64,000 nucleotides of DNA from Planctomycetota bacterium (GCA_016795285.1 JAEUIC010000001.1:62001-126000), one strand, 5' to 3'. Shown: positions 8,577 to 18,965, numbered from the stretch's first letter. Numbers and translations: made by a program. Notes: generated from the letters alone by a model not told the origin.

Positions 8577-10136
8577 TCAGCCGCCGGCGCGCATCGCCAG
8601 CAGCTCGCGCACGACGGCCGCGAGCTCCGCGGCGGCGAGCGGCTTCTTCACGACGCGGCGCACGCCAGCGGCCTTCAGCACCTCCGCCGGCATGTCGTCG
8701 ATGAAGCCGGTCAACATCGCGATCGGCAGGCCGGGGCGGCGGCGCGTCAGCTCGGTCGCCAGCGCGAGGCCGCTCATGCCCGGCATCGTGTAGTCGACCA
8801 GCACCACGTCGAAGCCGGCGAGCTGCACCGCGTCCATCGCCAGCACGCGTTCGGGGCCGTCCGCCGCCGTGACGAGGTAGCCGAGCATCTCGAGGCGCCG
8901 CTGCCCGATCCGCACGAGCTGCGGCTCGTCGTCGACGAAGAGGATCCGCTCTCCGTTGCCGCGCGCCATCTCGGGCGTCATCGGCGAGCCGGCGATCTCC
9001 TCCGCCTCGCTCACCGGGAAGTAGCAGCGCACCGTCGTGCCGGCTCCCTCCGCGCTCTTGATGGCGACCGCCCCTTCATGGGCGCGCATGATCCCGTGCA
9101 CCATCGCGAGGCCGAGCCCGCTGCCGCTGCCGGGCGCCTTGGTGGTGAAGAACGGCTCGAAGACGCGCGCGCGCACCGCGTCCGACATGCCGGTCCCCTC
9201 GTCGCGGACGGCGAGCGTGACGTAGTGCCCCTCGGCGACCCCCTTCTCGCGGGCGCACGAGTCGCGCAGGTAAGTGGCGCCGACCGCGATCTCGAGGTGG
9301 CCCCCCGTCGGCATCGCCTGCGCGCCGTTGGTCATGAGGTTCATCACGACCTGGTGGACCGAGGTGGTGTCGGCGCGCACGCGCGGCACCGCGGCGGCGA
9401 GCTCTTCGCGGATCTCGACGGTCGCCGGGAGGGTCGCGCGCAGCAGGTGGACCGCGTCGCGGACCGCGCCGCGCAGGTCGAGCGGCTCGCGGCGCAACTC
9501 CTGGCGGCGGCTGAAGGCGAGGATGCGGTCGACGAGGCTCTTGCCGCGCTGCGCCACCTTCAACACCTCGAGCAGGTGGCTGCGCGTGGCCGTGGCGTCG
9601 CCTGCCTCGTCGCGCGCGAGTTCCGCGTAACCGGAGATGGCGCCGAGCAGGTTGTTGAAGTCGTGGGCGACGCCGCCCGCGAGCGTGCCGAGCGCCTCCA
9701 TCTTCTGCGACTGGCGCAACTGCTCCTCGAGCCGGTGGCGCTCGAGCTCGGCCTGCTTGCGCGCGCTGATGTCGACGATCGCGCTCAGCACGTAGAGGCC
9801 GTCCTCGGTGACCACCGGCGTGAGGCCGATCTCGACCGGCACCTCGCTCCCGTCCTTGCGACGGCCGAAGAGCTCGCGCCCCTGCCCCATCGCGCGCACG
9901 CGCGGATCGCGCATGAAAGTGGCGCGATCGATCGGATGGCGCGGCCGCGCGCTCTCGGGGACGAGCAGGTCGACCGACTGGCCGAGCAGCTCCTCGCGCG
10001 AGTAGCCGAACATCCGCTCGACCTCGCGGTTCAGCAGCACGATCGTGCCGTTGGAATCGATCATCAGCAGGCCGCTCGGGGCCGACTCGACCGCGGCGCG
10101 CAGCCGCAGCTCGACATCCTTCGGAGCTGTGGACAT
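8577..10136 (-). CDS. hybrid sensor histidine kinase: PAS, HisKA/HATPase, receiver
   Basis: 519 residues with no transmembrane helix, so a cytoplasmic sensor. PAS domain about 10-125 ([30 protein letters not shown]), H-box GVAHDFNN with phosphoacceptor His158, N-box [12 protein letters not shown] around Asn270, G-boxes RDEGTGM and [13 protein letters not shown], and a C-terminal receiver domain with VDDE (401-404), Asp448 in LVDYTMPGM and Lys in VKKPL. The HDFNN H-box puts it in the NtrB-like HPK4 group. Start ATG 10136 is preferred over 10169 because GGGAGGGGG lies just upstream. No output regulator is encoded nearby; phosphotransfer is likely internal and then to an unlinked partner. Confidence 0.93.
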   Translation of the reverse strand: MSTAPKDVELRLRAAVESAPSGLLMIDSNGTIVLLNREVERMFGYSREELLGQSVDLLVPESARPRHPIDRATFMRDPRVRAMGQGRELFGRRKDGSEVPVEIGLTPVVTEDGLYVLSAIVDISARKQAELERHRLEEQLRQSQKMEALGTLAGGVAHDFNNLLGAISGYAELARDEAGDATATRSHLLEVLKVAQRGKSLVDRILAFSRRQELRREPLDLRGAVRDAVHLLRATLPATVEIREELAAAVPRVRADTTSVHQVVMNLMTNGAQAMPTGGHLEIAVGATYLRDSCAREKGVAEGHYVTLAVRDEGTGMSDAVRARVFEPFFTTKAPGSGSGLGLAMVHGIMRAHEGAVAIKSAEGAGTTVRCYFPVSEAEEIAGSPMTPEMARGNGERILFVDDEPQLVRIGQRRLEMLGYLVTAADGPERVLAMDAVQLAGFDVVLVDYTMPGMSGLALATELTRRRPGLPIAMLTGFIDDMPAEVLKAAGVRRVVKKPLAAAELAAVVRELLAMRAGG

Positions 10137-10228
10137 GGCGACCCCCTCCCGATCGACCCCTAGCGACACGGTGGCGATCGACGCCCTGGCAACCGGAGCG
10201 CGATCGTCCCATGGCGAGAGGTCGCGCG

Positions 10229-13200
10229 ATGCGGAAGAATGGCCATTTCATGGAATTCCCTAACTCCACGAAGAGACGCGCACTCCTGCTCGCGTGGCTG
10301 CTGGCCGTGCTGTTGGCACCGCTGCTGGCACAGCCCGCGCAGCCGTTGGTGACGCGCGCCGATGAATCGCGCTTCGTCGTGCTTCGGCCGACGCGGATGG
10401 CTGCGGCGAAGGGTTCGCTTCTGACGCTCGAGGGCGACGGAACGATCCGGGTTCGGGACGCCGGCGGCGGCCGCACCATCGCGGCGACCGAGAGCCTCAC
10501 CTTCGAGTGCCTCGTCGATCGCAACGGGCTCACCGGTTTGCGCATCGAGACGCTCGCCGATCCCGACGGCCCGGCTGGCGGCCCGGGGCTCGCCGACAAC
10601 GGCAACTTCGTGCTGACCGAGTTCACCGTCGAGCAGGCGCCGAAGAACTCCGACGGCTTCAAGCCGGTGCTCCTCGAGCGGCCGAGCACCGACCACGAAC
10701 AGCAAGGCTTCGGCGTCGCCGCCGCGATCGACGGCGCGCCCGCCACCGGCTGGGCGATCTCGCCGCAGTTCGGCGTCGCCCACGAGGCGGTCTTCGAAGC
10801 GCAACGCGACCTCGGCTTCGAGGCGGGCGTGAAGCTGCGGCTGCGGCTCGACTTCGCCTTCGGCGGGCGCCACGTCGCGAGCCGGCTGCGCCTCTCCTGC
10901 ACCGACGCGAAGCGGCCGCTGCAGGCGCGTCGCGACCTCACTGCGCTGAACGAGGCGCAGGGGCGCGTCGGGCTGGCGATCGGCCGCGGCGTGCGCTGGC
11001 TGCTCGAGCAGCAGGAACTCGACGGCCTGTGGGCTTCGCGCGCCGAGGACGTGAAGCACGGCATGACCGGCCTCGCCGGCTACACGCTCCTCAAGTGCGG
11101 CGTCGGTCGCGACCATCCGGCCGTGCAGCGCGCCGCGGCGCGCCTCCAGTGCGAGCCGACGAGCCACGTCTACGCCGCCGGCTTCGAGCTGATGTTCCTC
11201 GCCGAGCTGCAGGACGACGCGCTGCTGGGGCGGATCGAGGAGACGGCGCGCCGGCTGCTCTCCTGGCAGCAGGGCGGCGGCGGCTTCAGCTATCCCGCGG
11301 CGTCCGCAGCCGACCTCTCGAACATGCAGTACGCGGCACTCGGGCTGCGCGCGGCGGCGAAGCGCGGCGTGAAGATCCCGCCCGAAGCGTGGATGAAGCT
11401 CGGCGACGCGACGCTCGCCCACCAGGAGAAGGTCGACAGCGCCTACGAGGGCGCCGGCTTCGGCTACTACCCCGGCGGCGCCGCCTACGGCTCCGTCACC
11501 ACCGGCGGCGTCTGCGTGCTGAAGATCGTCGACGAGCAGCTCGCGAAGTCGGGCGCCAGCAAGGCCGCCTACGCGACCGGCTGGCGGCGCGGCGTCGCCT
11601 GGCTCGACCGCAACTTCGCGGCCGACACCAATCCGCGCAACGGCACTTGGCTGTGGTATTGGCTCTACGGCGTGGAGCGCGTCGGCGGGTTGTGCGAGGT
11701 CGACGAACTCGCCGGCAAGTCGTGGTATCGCGAAGGGGCGCGCGTCGCCGTCGAGGCGCAGCAGGCCGACGGCAAGTGGGACGGCGACGGCGGTCCGCAG
11801 CCCTCCACCTGCTTCGCGCTGCTCTTCCTCGCGCGCGCCACCTCGGCCGTCTCGGGCGTGACGGTCCGCGGCGAGAACCTCTGGGGCGGCGACGACCCGC
11901 AGTTCGACGTCAGCTTGCGCGGCTCGGGCGACACGCCGCTCACGCTGTGGGTCTCGTCGTTCGGCGGCGCCGCGAAGGCGTTCGAGTGGCCGGGCGAGGC
12001 GGGGCAGGGGCCGCGCGTGATCGACGTCACCTACGCGGTGCCGGGGCGCGCGCTGTTGGCCGACAGCCGCGACGGCCCGACCGCGTGGCGCATGAGCGAG
12101 ACGGCGCCGCTCGGCCCCTTCGCCGACCCGGCGTTCGACGACAAGGGCTGGAAGAGCGTGAGCGGCGCGCTCGGCGACCCCGCGACGAGCGGCATCGCCG
12201 TCCGCACCCCCACCAGCGCGGCCGAGCTCTGGCTGCGCCGCGAGTTCACCCTCGACGATGCGCCGCGCCTCGATCCGCAGCTCTACGTCGCCGCGCCCGC
12301 TCCGCCGGAAGCGGTGCCGACCGCCCCGCTCCTCTGCCTCTTCGACGAGGAGCCCGAGTTCGCCGCGCAGCTCACCGAGTCGAGCGGCGGTGGCAGCGTG
12401 ACGACGCGCGACGGCAACGCCGCCAACGGCCGCGCGTGGCTCGCGGTGCAGCCGCAGCAGGTCCACCACCCCGCGCTCCCCGGTTGGCGCTTCCCGATCG
12501 CCGCCGAGCCGCGCCCCGGCGAGTTCCGCTACCTCCGCTGGAGCTGGCGCAAGGAGGGGGGTGGCGCGGTGATGGTGCAGCTCGCCGCCAATGGGGCGTG
12601 GGGCGCGTCGACGGTCCGCCGCCACGCGGGCAGCAGCGAAGTCGATTGGCCCAGCACCGCGCTGGCCGACAGCGCGCCGAAGGAGTGGCGCACCGAGACG
12701 ATCGACCTGGTCGCGGCCTTCGGCGGCGCGACGACGCTCACCGGCCTCGCGCTCACGCCGATCAGCGGCGGGCTCGGCGGCTACGACGCGATCTACCTGG
12801 CGCGCTCGCTCTCCGACTTCGACGCGATCCCGCGCTCGACGTCGGCGCACGCGGCCGTCGCTCGGCCACGCGCGGCGAGCCCGCCGCCGGGCAGCGACGC
12901 GGTCGCCGAACTCGAGCTCTTCCTCAACGGGACGCGCCTCTTCCACGGTCGCGACGCGCTCGCGCCCTACACGCCGGTGCCGACCGAGGTGCCGCTCGCG
13001 CCGCTGCTGCGCACGGGCCGCAACGTACTGGCAATCCACCTGCGACGAGGGGCCACCTTCTCGGGAGTCGACGTCGCGCTGCTCGATCAGCGGGTGCTGG
13101 CGGTGGTCGCGGGAGCCGCCGATCGGCCGGCCGGTCCGGAGCGGTTCGCGACGCAGTTCACCTTCGATCGCAATGGCAGCTACCCGATCCGCGCGCTCGT

Positions 13201-13762
13201 CCGGTTGGCGGCGCCGCCCGAGAAGGGGCCGCCCGCGGAGGCGCTCTTCAGCTCGCCGCTCGTCACCGTCCCGATCCGCCGCGCCCCCGACCCGGAGCTG
13301 CTCCGCTACGCCGGCGACGCGGGGCGCAACCTGCTCGGCCCCGGCAACGCCGTCGCCACGGCGTCGAGCCAGTTCAGCGGCGACTTCGCGCCGGCGCTCG
13401 CCGTCGACAACCTCGCGTCGCGCGGCTGGTTGTGCGCCGACGGCGACCAGCGACCGACGCTCACGCTCGAGCTGAAGAAGCCGATGCGCGCCGACACGCT
13501 GCTGATCACGCCGATCCAGCAGCGACTCTTCGAAATCGATCGGCAGGGGTGGCGGGTGCGGCGGCTCGAAGTGGCGCTCGATCGCGGCAAGGGAGGCACC
13601 TTCGAGGTGGTGCTGCCCCGCGACGGCCGCAAAGGGGAGGTCCGGCTGCCGCGCGTGCAGGTGGTGCGGAGGATCGACGTGCGAGTGGTCGACTGCAGCG
13701 ACCGTCCGGCGGCGAAGAGCGCGGTCGGCATCGCCGAGGTCGAGCTGCAGCTGCGGAAGTGA
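10229..13762 (+). CDS. large secreted protein: squalene-cyclase-like toroid plus discoidin-like domain
   Basis: About 1177 residues. A signal anchor (ALLLAWLLAVLLAPLLAQ) follows a basic start; ATG 10229 is chosen for GAGAGG seven bases upstream, with 10211 and 10250 as alternatives. Residues about 246-545 form alpha/alpha toroid repeats of the prenyltransferase/squalene-oxidase type (LEQQELDGLWAS, GGGGFSYP, QADGKWDGDG). It lacks the DxDD acid motif of class II terpene cyclases that I looked for, so catalysis is doubtful. Beta-sandwich regions follow (around 604-680 and 890-965), then a discoidin (F5/8 C)-like C-terminus from about 1031 (ASSQFSGDFAPALAVDN). Probably periplasmic or surface-located. 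Function unknown; it stands alone, divergent from the histidine kinase. Confidence 0.75.
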   Translation: MRKNGHFMEFPNSTKRRALLLAWLLAVLLAPLLAQPAQPLVTRADESRFVVLRPTRMAAAKGSLLTLEGDGTIRVRDAGGGRTIAATESLTFECLVDRNGLTGLRIETLADPDGPAGGPGLADNGNFVLTEFTVEQAPKNSDGFKPVLLERPSTDHEQQGFGVAAAIDGAPATGWAISPQFGVAHEAVFEAQRDLGFEAGVKLRLRLDFAFGGRHVASRLRLSCTDAKRPLQARRDLTALNEAQGRVGLAIGRGVRWLLEQQELDGLWASRAEDVKHGMTGLAGYTLLKCGVGRDHPAVQRAAARLQCEPTSHVYAAGFELMFLAELQDDALLGRIEETARRLLSWQQGGGGFSYPAASAADLSNMQYAALGLRAAAKRGVKIPPEAWMKLGDATLAHQEKVDSAYEGAGFGYYPGGAAYGSVTTGGVCVLKIVDEQLAKSGASKAAYATGWRRGVAWLDRNFAADTNPRNGTWLWYWLYGVERVGGLCEVDELAGKSWYREGARVAVEAQQADGKWDGDGGPQPSTCFALLFLARATSAVSGVTVRGENLWGGDDPQFDVSLRGSGDTPLTLWVSSFGGAAKAFEWPGEAGQGPRVIDVTYAVPGRALLADSRDGPTAWRMSETAPLGPFADPAFDDKGWKSVSGALGDPATSGIAVRTPTSAAELWLRREFTLDDAPRLDPQLYVAAPAPPEAVPTAPLLCLFDEEPEFAAQLTESSGGGSVTTRDGNAANGRAWLAVQPQQVHHPALPGWRFPIAAEPRPGEFRYLRWSWRKEGGGAVMVQLAANGAWGASTVRRHAGSSEVDWPSTALADSAPKEWRTETIDLVAAFGGATTLTGLALTPISGGLGGYDAIYLARSLSDFDAIPRSTSAHAAVARPRAASPPPGSDAVAELELFLNGTRLFHGRDALAPYTPVPTEVPLAPLLRTGRNVLAIHLRRGATFSGVDVALLDQRVLAVVAGAADRPAGPERFATQFTFDRNGSYPIRALVRLAAPPEKGPPAEALFSSPLVTVPIRRAPDPELLRYAGDAGRNLLGPGNAVATASSQFSGDFAPALAVDNLASRGWLCADGDQRPTLTLELKKPMRADTLLITPIQQRLFEIDRQGWRVRRLEVALDRGKGGTFEVVLPRDGRKGEVRLPRVQVVRRIDVRVVDCSDRPAAKSAVGIAEVELQLRK

Positions 13763-13950
13763 CAGCGCCGCGTCCGCACTGCACCGGGGCCGCCGGCCCA
13801 TCATTCGCTTCGCGTTCGCCCGGAAACCGCCGTACTGTGCGGCCGCTCTCCCGCCGACACTGAAGGAACCGCGCGGGCACCGGCACTTGCTGCACTTCCA
13901 TGCAGCGGCTGGTCGTCGCGCCCCTCTCCCACCGCGAGAAATCGCCAGCG

Positions 13951-15168
13951 ATGCGCGCTACCTCCCTCGCTCTTCCGCTCCTTCTCGCGGCTGCTTGCAG
14001 CGGCGACGGTGGCGGCCCCCGTCCGATCACGCAGAGCCGTGAAGTCGACGTGACGCCCGGCCGCGACAAGGTCGGAGCGACCAGCGCGGACCGGTTCGGC
14101 TCGATGAGCGGCGGCGGCCACGCCGGCGCCACCGCGAAGGCGACGCCCGAACTGGTCTGGGACAACCCGCCTGGCTGGACCGAGCTGCCGCCCAACTCGA
14201 TGCGCACGGCCAACTTGAAGCCGGCGGGCCACCCGGATGCCGAGTGCTATCTCAGCTTGCTGCCGGGCGGCGCGGGCGGGCTGGTCGACAACGTGAACCG
14301 CTGGCGCAAGCAGATGAGCCTGCCGCCGATCGATGCCGAGGCGGTGAAGGCGCTGCCGAAGCAGAAGCTGCTCGGGCTCGATGCGGTGCGCGTCGACCTC
14401 ACCGGCGCGTTCGCCGGCATGGCCGAAGGGCCGGGCAAGGCGGACTTCCAGCTGATCGGGCTGCTCACGACGTTCGGCGACCAGTCGATCTTCGTGAAGA
14501 TGACCGGCCCCGCCGCGGTGATCACCGCCGAGGCCGCCAACTTCGATCGCTTCGTCGCGTCGCTCGAACTGCTGCAGCCGGCCGATGCGGCCGCCCGGCG
14601 CGGGTCGGGCGCCAATGCGAGCCCGACGGCGAGCGGCGGGCCCGAGGGCGGCGCACCCGCGGGCGGAGCGGCGGCGGGCGCCGGCACGGCGAGCGCTCCC
14701 GCGCCGGGCGCCGACGGCCGCGTCTCCGCCACCAACCAAGGCATCCGCTTCACCGGGCCGATCGGCTGGACGGCCGACGCTCCGCGCGCGACTCGCGTCG
14801 TGACGCTGCGCCCGCCGGGCACCAAGCAGACCGAGTGCGTCGTGTCGGTGCTCGGTGGCGATGGCGGCGGCTTGTCGGGCAACGTCGATCGCTGGCGCGG
14901 GCAGCTCGGGCTCGGGCCGTTGGCGGCCGCCGAGTTCGCGGCGCTGCCGCGGGTGACGCTCGCCGGGCGCGACGGCGTGCAGCTCGACCTGCTCGGCGCG
15001 CTCGACGACGCGATGACGGCGCGCAAGCTCCCGCAGGCGCGGCTGCTCGGCGCGATCGCCCTGCTCGAGGGCAAGTCGCTCTTCGTGAAGCTGACCGGTC
15101 CCGAGGCCGAGGTCGACGAAGCGGTGAAGAACGGCTTCCTCGAGCTCTGCGCATCGCTGGCGGAGTGA
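13951..15168 (+). CDS. lipoprotein with two copies of an unknown domain, next to resB
   Basis: 405 residues. The start ATG 13951 gives a signal peptide ending in LLLAAAC, a lipobox. Two homologous domains follow: residues about 65-205 and 260-405. Both share GWT near the start, NVNRWRKQ / NVDRWRGQ, a GLDAV / GRDGV turn, and DQSIFVKMTGP / GKSLFVKLTGP near the end. A Gly/Ala/Pro-rich linker joins them. I do not recognise the family. It sits 10 nt upstream of resB and reads as the first gene of the cytochrome c maturation operon, so a role in that process or in handling an exported redox protein is possible but not shown. Confidence 0.8.
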   Translation: MRATSLALPLLLAAACSGDGGGPRPITQSREVDVTPGRDKVGATSADRFGSMSGGGHAGATAKATPELVWDNPPGWTELPPNSMRTANLKPAGHPDAECYLSLLPGGAGGLVDNVNRWRKQMSLPPIDAEAVKALPKQKLLGLDAVRVDLTGAFAGMAEGPGKADFQLIGLLTTFGDQSIFVKMTGPAAVITAEAANFDRFVASLELLQPADAAARRGSGANASPTASGGPEGGAPAGGAAAGAGTASAPAPGADGRVSATNQGIRFTGPIGWTADAPRATRVVTLRPPGTKQTECVVSVLGGDGGGLSGNVDRWRGQLGLGPLAAAEFAALPRVTLAGRDGVQLDLLGALDDAMTARKLPQARLLGAIALLEGKSLFVKLTGPEAEVDEAVKNGFLELCASLAE

Positions 15169-15178
15169 GAAGACGCTG

Positions 15179-16423
15179 ATGGGACTGCTGAAGAAGCTCT
15201 ACGCGCTGCTGTCGTCGTACGGACTCGCCGCGCTGCTGCTGGTCTTCCTGCTGCTGCTGACCTGGCTCGGCACGCTGGAGCAGGTGGAGTTCGGCCTCTA
15301 CGAGACGCAGAAGAAGTACTTCGAGTCGCTCTTCCTGATCCACGAGGCGGGCCCCTTCGCGGTGCGCCTGCCGTTCAGCGACCCCGCGAAGGGGCCGCTG
15401 ATGACGATCCCCGCTTTCCCGGTGCCGCTGCCGGGCGTCTACCTGCTGCTCTCGCTGCTGGTGGTGAACCTCGTGCTGGGCGGGATGGTGCGGCTGCGCA
15501 AGGACCGCTCGCGCGCCGGCATCCTCATCACCCACTTCGGCATCCTCTTCATGCTGGCGGCCGGCTTCGTCGAGTTCCGCTGGTCGCACGAAGGCGTCCT
15601 GCAGGTCTTCCCGCAGGAGCGGAGCCGCGATTACTACAGCTACCACGAGTGGGACATCACCGTCCGCGACGCCGACGCGACCGGCCGCGTGCGCGAGCAC
15701 GTGATCCCGAGCGAGGAGTGGCGCGAGCTCGCGCCGGGCGCGACCCATCGCTTCACCCACGACGCGCTGCCGTTCGACGTGCTGGTCACCAAGACGTTCC
15801 GCAACTGCCGCGTGGTGCCGCAAGGGCCGATGTTCAAGGGCGACGGCGCGGTGATCGACGGCTACGTGGTGCTCGACAGCAAGCCCGAGATGGAGCAGGA
15901 GTTCAACGTCCCGGGCGCCTACCTCACGATCGCCGAGAAGACGACCGGCCGGCAGACCGACGCGATCGTCTGGGGTCGCCAGATGCAGCCGCTCACCGTC
16001 GACGCTGGCGGCAAGCGGTGGCTGATCGACCTCGGCAAGCGCCGCCACGAGCTGCCGTTCGACATCCAGCTCGACAAGTTCATCGTCGAGTTCCACCCCG
16101 GCACGTCGATGGCTCGCACCTACTGGAGCAACATCACCAAGTTCGACGGCGGCCAGCAGACCGCCATGAAGATCACGATGAACGAGCCGCTGCGCCACCA
16201 GGGCTACACGCTGTTCCAGACCAACTGGGGACCGCAGGACGGCAACCTCGACCAGCCGCTCTACTCGGTCTTCACGGTCGTCGAGAACCCGTCCGACCAG
16301 TGGCCGAAGTGGTCGTGCTACGTGATCGCGGTCGGCCTGCTGCTCCACTTCTCGCTGCGCTTGAAGAAGTACGTCGCCTCGACGCGGCGGCCCGCCCCGG
16401 CCCCTGCCGCCCCGAAGTCGTGA
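15179..16423 (+). CDS. resB: ResB/Ccs1-family cytochrome c biogenesis protein
   Basis: 414 residues. Membrane helices about 12-35, 87-105 and 113-130 are followed by a large periplasmic domain (about 135-375) and a last helix near 380-398. This is the ResB/Ccs1 layout. With CcsA it forms the System II synthetase that moves heme across the membrane and attaches it to CxxCH apocytochromes outside the cytoplasm. Motifs include LLTWLGTLEQVEFGLYETQ near the N-terminus and GYTLFQTNWGPQ near the end, both typical of the family. It lies 13 nt before ccsA. The many CxxCH proteins in this window are probable substrates. Confidence 0.9.
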   Translation: MGLLKKLYALLSSYGLAALLLVFLLLLTWLGTLEQVEFGLYETQKKYFESLFLIHEAGPFAVRLPFSDPAKGPLMTIPAFPVPLPGVYLLLSLLVVNLVLGGMVRLRKDRSRAGILITHFGILFMLAAGFVEFRWSHEGVLQVFPQERSRDYYSYHEWDITVRDADATGRVREHVIPSEEWRELAPGATHRFTHDALPFDVLVTKTFRNCRVVPQGPMFKGDGAVIDGYVVLDSKPEMEQEFNVPGAYLTIAEKTTGRQTDAIVWGRQMQPLTVDAGGKRWLIDLGKRRHELPFDIQLDKFIVEFHPGTSMARTYWSNITKFDGGQQTAMKITMNEPLRHQGYTLFQTNWGPQDGNLDQPLYSVFTVVENPSDQWPKWSCYVIAVGLLLHFSLRLKKYVASTRRPAPAPAAPKS

Positions 16424-16436
16424 TGCGGAGTTCGCC

Positions 16437-18683
16437 ATGAATCTCGCGAAGCCCACGCTCCTCCGGACCCTCGCGCGGCGCGCTGTCGCGGCGGCGCTCG
16501 GACTGATCGGGCCGGCGATCGGCGCGACGGTCGGCGCCGCGCTCGGCATCCCGTCGGCGCAAGCGGCGGCGCAGGAGACGGCCGCGCCCCAGGGCGAGCC
16601 GGTCGACGAGCACGCCGGCCACGACCACGCGAACGAGCCGCACGACGCGCCGCCGGAAGTGCGCCGCGCCGCGCCGTGGGATCCCGAGATCGTCGCGCTG
16701 TTCGGCGAGCTGCCGATCCTCGAGCAGGGGCGCGTGAAGCCGCTCTCCACCTTCGCCGGCTTCAAGCTGCTGCAGCTGAACGGCACGCGCACGCTGCGGA
16801 TGGTCGACGATCGCGGCACGCCCGACCAGAAGGACGACGACGTCGAGGTGAAGCTCTCGCCGACCGAGTGGCTGCTCGACTGCCTCTTCTTCCCCGAGGC
16901 GTCGCGCCGCCACCCGTGCTTCCAGCTGCAGACGTGGGAGGTGCTCGACGCGATCGGCGTGGAGCGCATCGACGGCCGCAAGAAGCGCGATCGCTACAGC
17001 TACCTCGAGCTCGAGCCGGGCCGTCCGCAGCTCTTCGCGCGCGCCCGCGCGATGATGAGCGACCCGGTGAAGCGCGAGGCGAAGAACCGCAGCTACCTCG
17101 ACGAGCAGCTGATGCAGCTCGCGATGAAGATGAACCAGTACGAGGGGCTGCTCGGCGCGCTGGTCTTCGCGCAGCAGGAGTTCCTCGAGATGCCGGCGGG
17201 CGCGCAGCTCGCCGACCTGCTCGGCGACGGCAAGACGACGCGCTTCTCGCGGCTCCTCGAGCACTCGGCGGCGCTCACCGAGCGCGCGGCGAGCGGCGTC
17301 GACGAGGCGACGCGGACGGGCGCGCAGCGGATGCTGCGGCTGGCCCAGCAGATGGCCGACTTCGCCAGCGCGCTCACGCTCTTCCCGCCCGACGCCAAGC
17401 CGGCGCCGCTGGTGAAGACGACGATGTACAACTCCGGCCCCGCCGAGAAGCGGCCGGGCGGCAGCGAGGAGGAGGAGTGGCTCACGCTCGGCGCGCTCGA
17501 GCAGCGCGTCGCGGCGGGCGATGCCGAGCTGCTCGCGCTCCACCTGCCGGCGATCGTCGGCTTCGAGGACGCCTTCGCCGCTCGCAACGACCCGCCGCGC
17601 ATGAAGGCGGCGTTGCAGCAGGTGCGCGACACGCTGGTGCGGACCGCCACCGGCCGCGAGCAGTACGCGAAGATCGGCAGCGAGATCAGCTACTACGAGG
17701 CCGACCTCTTCTTCCGCGCGCTGGTGCTCTACGTGATCTGCTTCGTGCTGGTCGCCGTCGGCTGGCTGCTGCGCGCCGACCACAAGCTGAACCGCGCGCT
17801 GCCGTGGCTGCTGTTCGTCCCGCTCGCGCTGCACGTCGCGGCCATCGCGTGGCGCGGCTACCTGCGCGCGCGGCCGCCCGTCTCGACGCTCTACGAGACG
17901 ATCCCCTTCATCACCGCGGCGATCGTGCTGGTGGCGCTGGTCATCGAGCTGATCGACCGGCGCCGCATCGGCGTCGTCTTCGCGGCGGTGCTGGGCGCGG
18001 CCGGGCTCTTCCTCACGCAGCGCTACGAGGCGAAGGAGGCGTTCGACAAGGGCGTCGACACGATGCCGCAGCTGGTCGCCGTGCTCGACACCAACTTCTG
18101 GCTCTCGACCCACGTCACGTCGGTGACGATCGGCTACGCGGCGGGCTTGCTGGCGGCGCTGCCCGGCATCGTCTTCATCCTCGGCAAGCTCTTCGGGCTG
18201 CGCCGCGGCGACGCCGACTTCTATCGCGCGCTGACGCGCATGACCTACGGCGTGCTCTGCTTCGGGCTCCTCTTCAGCGTGGTCGGCACGATCCTCGGCG
18301 GCGTCTGGGCCAACGACTCGTGGGGCCGCTTCTGGGGCTGGGACCCGAAGGAGAACGGCGCGCTGATGATCTGCCTGTGGGAGCTCGCGATCCTGCACGG
18401 CCGGATGGGCGGCTACCTGCGCGACATCGGCGTCTGCACCGCCGCGGTCTTCGGCGCCTCGATCGTCGTCTTCTCCTGGTTCCACGTGAACCAGCTCGGC
18501 GTCGGACTCCACTCCTATGGCGCCACCGACGGCGTCAGCTTCTGGCTCTGGACCACTTACGGTGGCATTGCGCTGGTCGTGCTGGCCGGACTCTGGTTGG
18601 CCATGGAGGCGCGTGCGGCGCGGAAAGCGTCCACTTCGAATGCCGTGGGACCGGCGAAGGTCGCCGGATTCGAGACCGACTGA
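16437..18683 (+). CDS. ccsA: CcsA/ResC cytochrome c biogenesis protein with long N-terminal extension
   Basis: 748 residues, about twice the usual CcsA size. A signal-like helix (about 10-45) leads into a soluble extension of about 375 residues, which includes a His-rich stretch, DEHAGHDHANEPHD, near residue 60. The membrane part starts near residue 421 and carries the tryptophan-rich heme-handling WWD motif (W629, W633, W635 in SWGRFWGWDPKEN). Conserved histidines include the one in FSWFHVNQLG. Together with ResB it ligates heme to apocytochromes. Start ATG 16437 has GGAG about seven bases upstream. Similar extended CcsA proteins occur in Bacteroidota and Planctomycetota; the role of the extension is unknown. 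Confidence 0.9.
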   Translation: MNLAKPTLLRTLARRAVAAALGLIGPAIGATVGAALGIPSAQAAAQETAAPQGEPVDEHAGHDHANEPHDAPPEVRRAAPWDPEIVALFGELPILEQGRVKPLSTFAGFKLLQLNGTRTLRMVDDRGTPDQKDDDVEVKLSPTEWLLDCLFFPEASRRHPCFQLQTWEVLDAIGVERIDGRKKRDRYSYLELEPGRPQLFARARAMMSDPVKREAKNRSYLDEQLMQLAMKMNQYEGLLGALVFAQQEFLEMPAGAQLADLLGDGKTTRFSRLLEHSAALTERAASGVDEATRTGAQRMLRLAQQMADFASALTLFPPDAKPAPLVKTTMYNSGPAEKRPGGSEEEEWLTLGALEQRVAAGDAELLALHLPAIVGFEDAFAARNDPPRMKAALQQVRDTLVRTATGREQYAKIGSEISYYEADLFFRALVLYVICFVLVAVGWLLRADHKLNRALPWLLFVPLALHVAAIAWRGYLRARPPVSTLYETIPFITAAIVLVALVIELIDRRRIGVVFAAVLGAAGLFLTQRYEAKEAFDKGVDTMPQLVAVLDTNFWLSTHVTSVTIGYAAGLLAALPGIVFILGKLFGLRRGDADFYRALTRMTYGVLCFGLLFSVVGTILGGVWANDSWGRFWGWDPKENGALMICLWELAILHGRMGGYLRDIGVCTAAVFGASIVVFSWFHVNQLGVGLHSYGATDGVSFWLWTTYGGIALVVLAGLWLAMEARAARKASTSNAVGPAKVAGFETD

Positions 18684-18965
18684 GCGGCGGAGTTCGATCC
18701 CAAGTCGCTTGCCCGCCTCGAGTTGAGTCGGGCGAGCGGCACCCTGGCCGGCACGCGCATCGGCCCGCTCTTCCGGCGGAGCGGCGCGGCGCCGTCGACC
18801 GTCCCTCGGCGTGAACCGTGCGCCATCGGAACAAGGTCGAGCGCGCGAACGGACGCGGCGGAGGGGCTCCGATGGGCCGCGACATGGCCGCGGATCGGCT
18901 CGCTGACCCCTTCGGTGACGTCGCTCGCGAGATTTTCCCCCTTCCCCCGCGAGAGAAAACGCTGC

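Noticed and set aside
10229..13762. A functional class II terpene cyclase
   Set aside because: The toroid repeats are present but no DxDD motif was found, and the rest of the chain is unlike cyclases.
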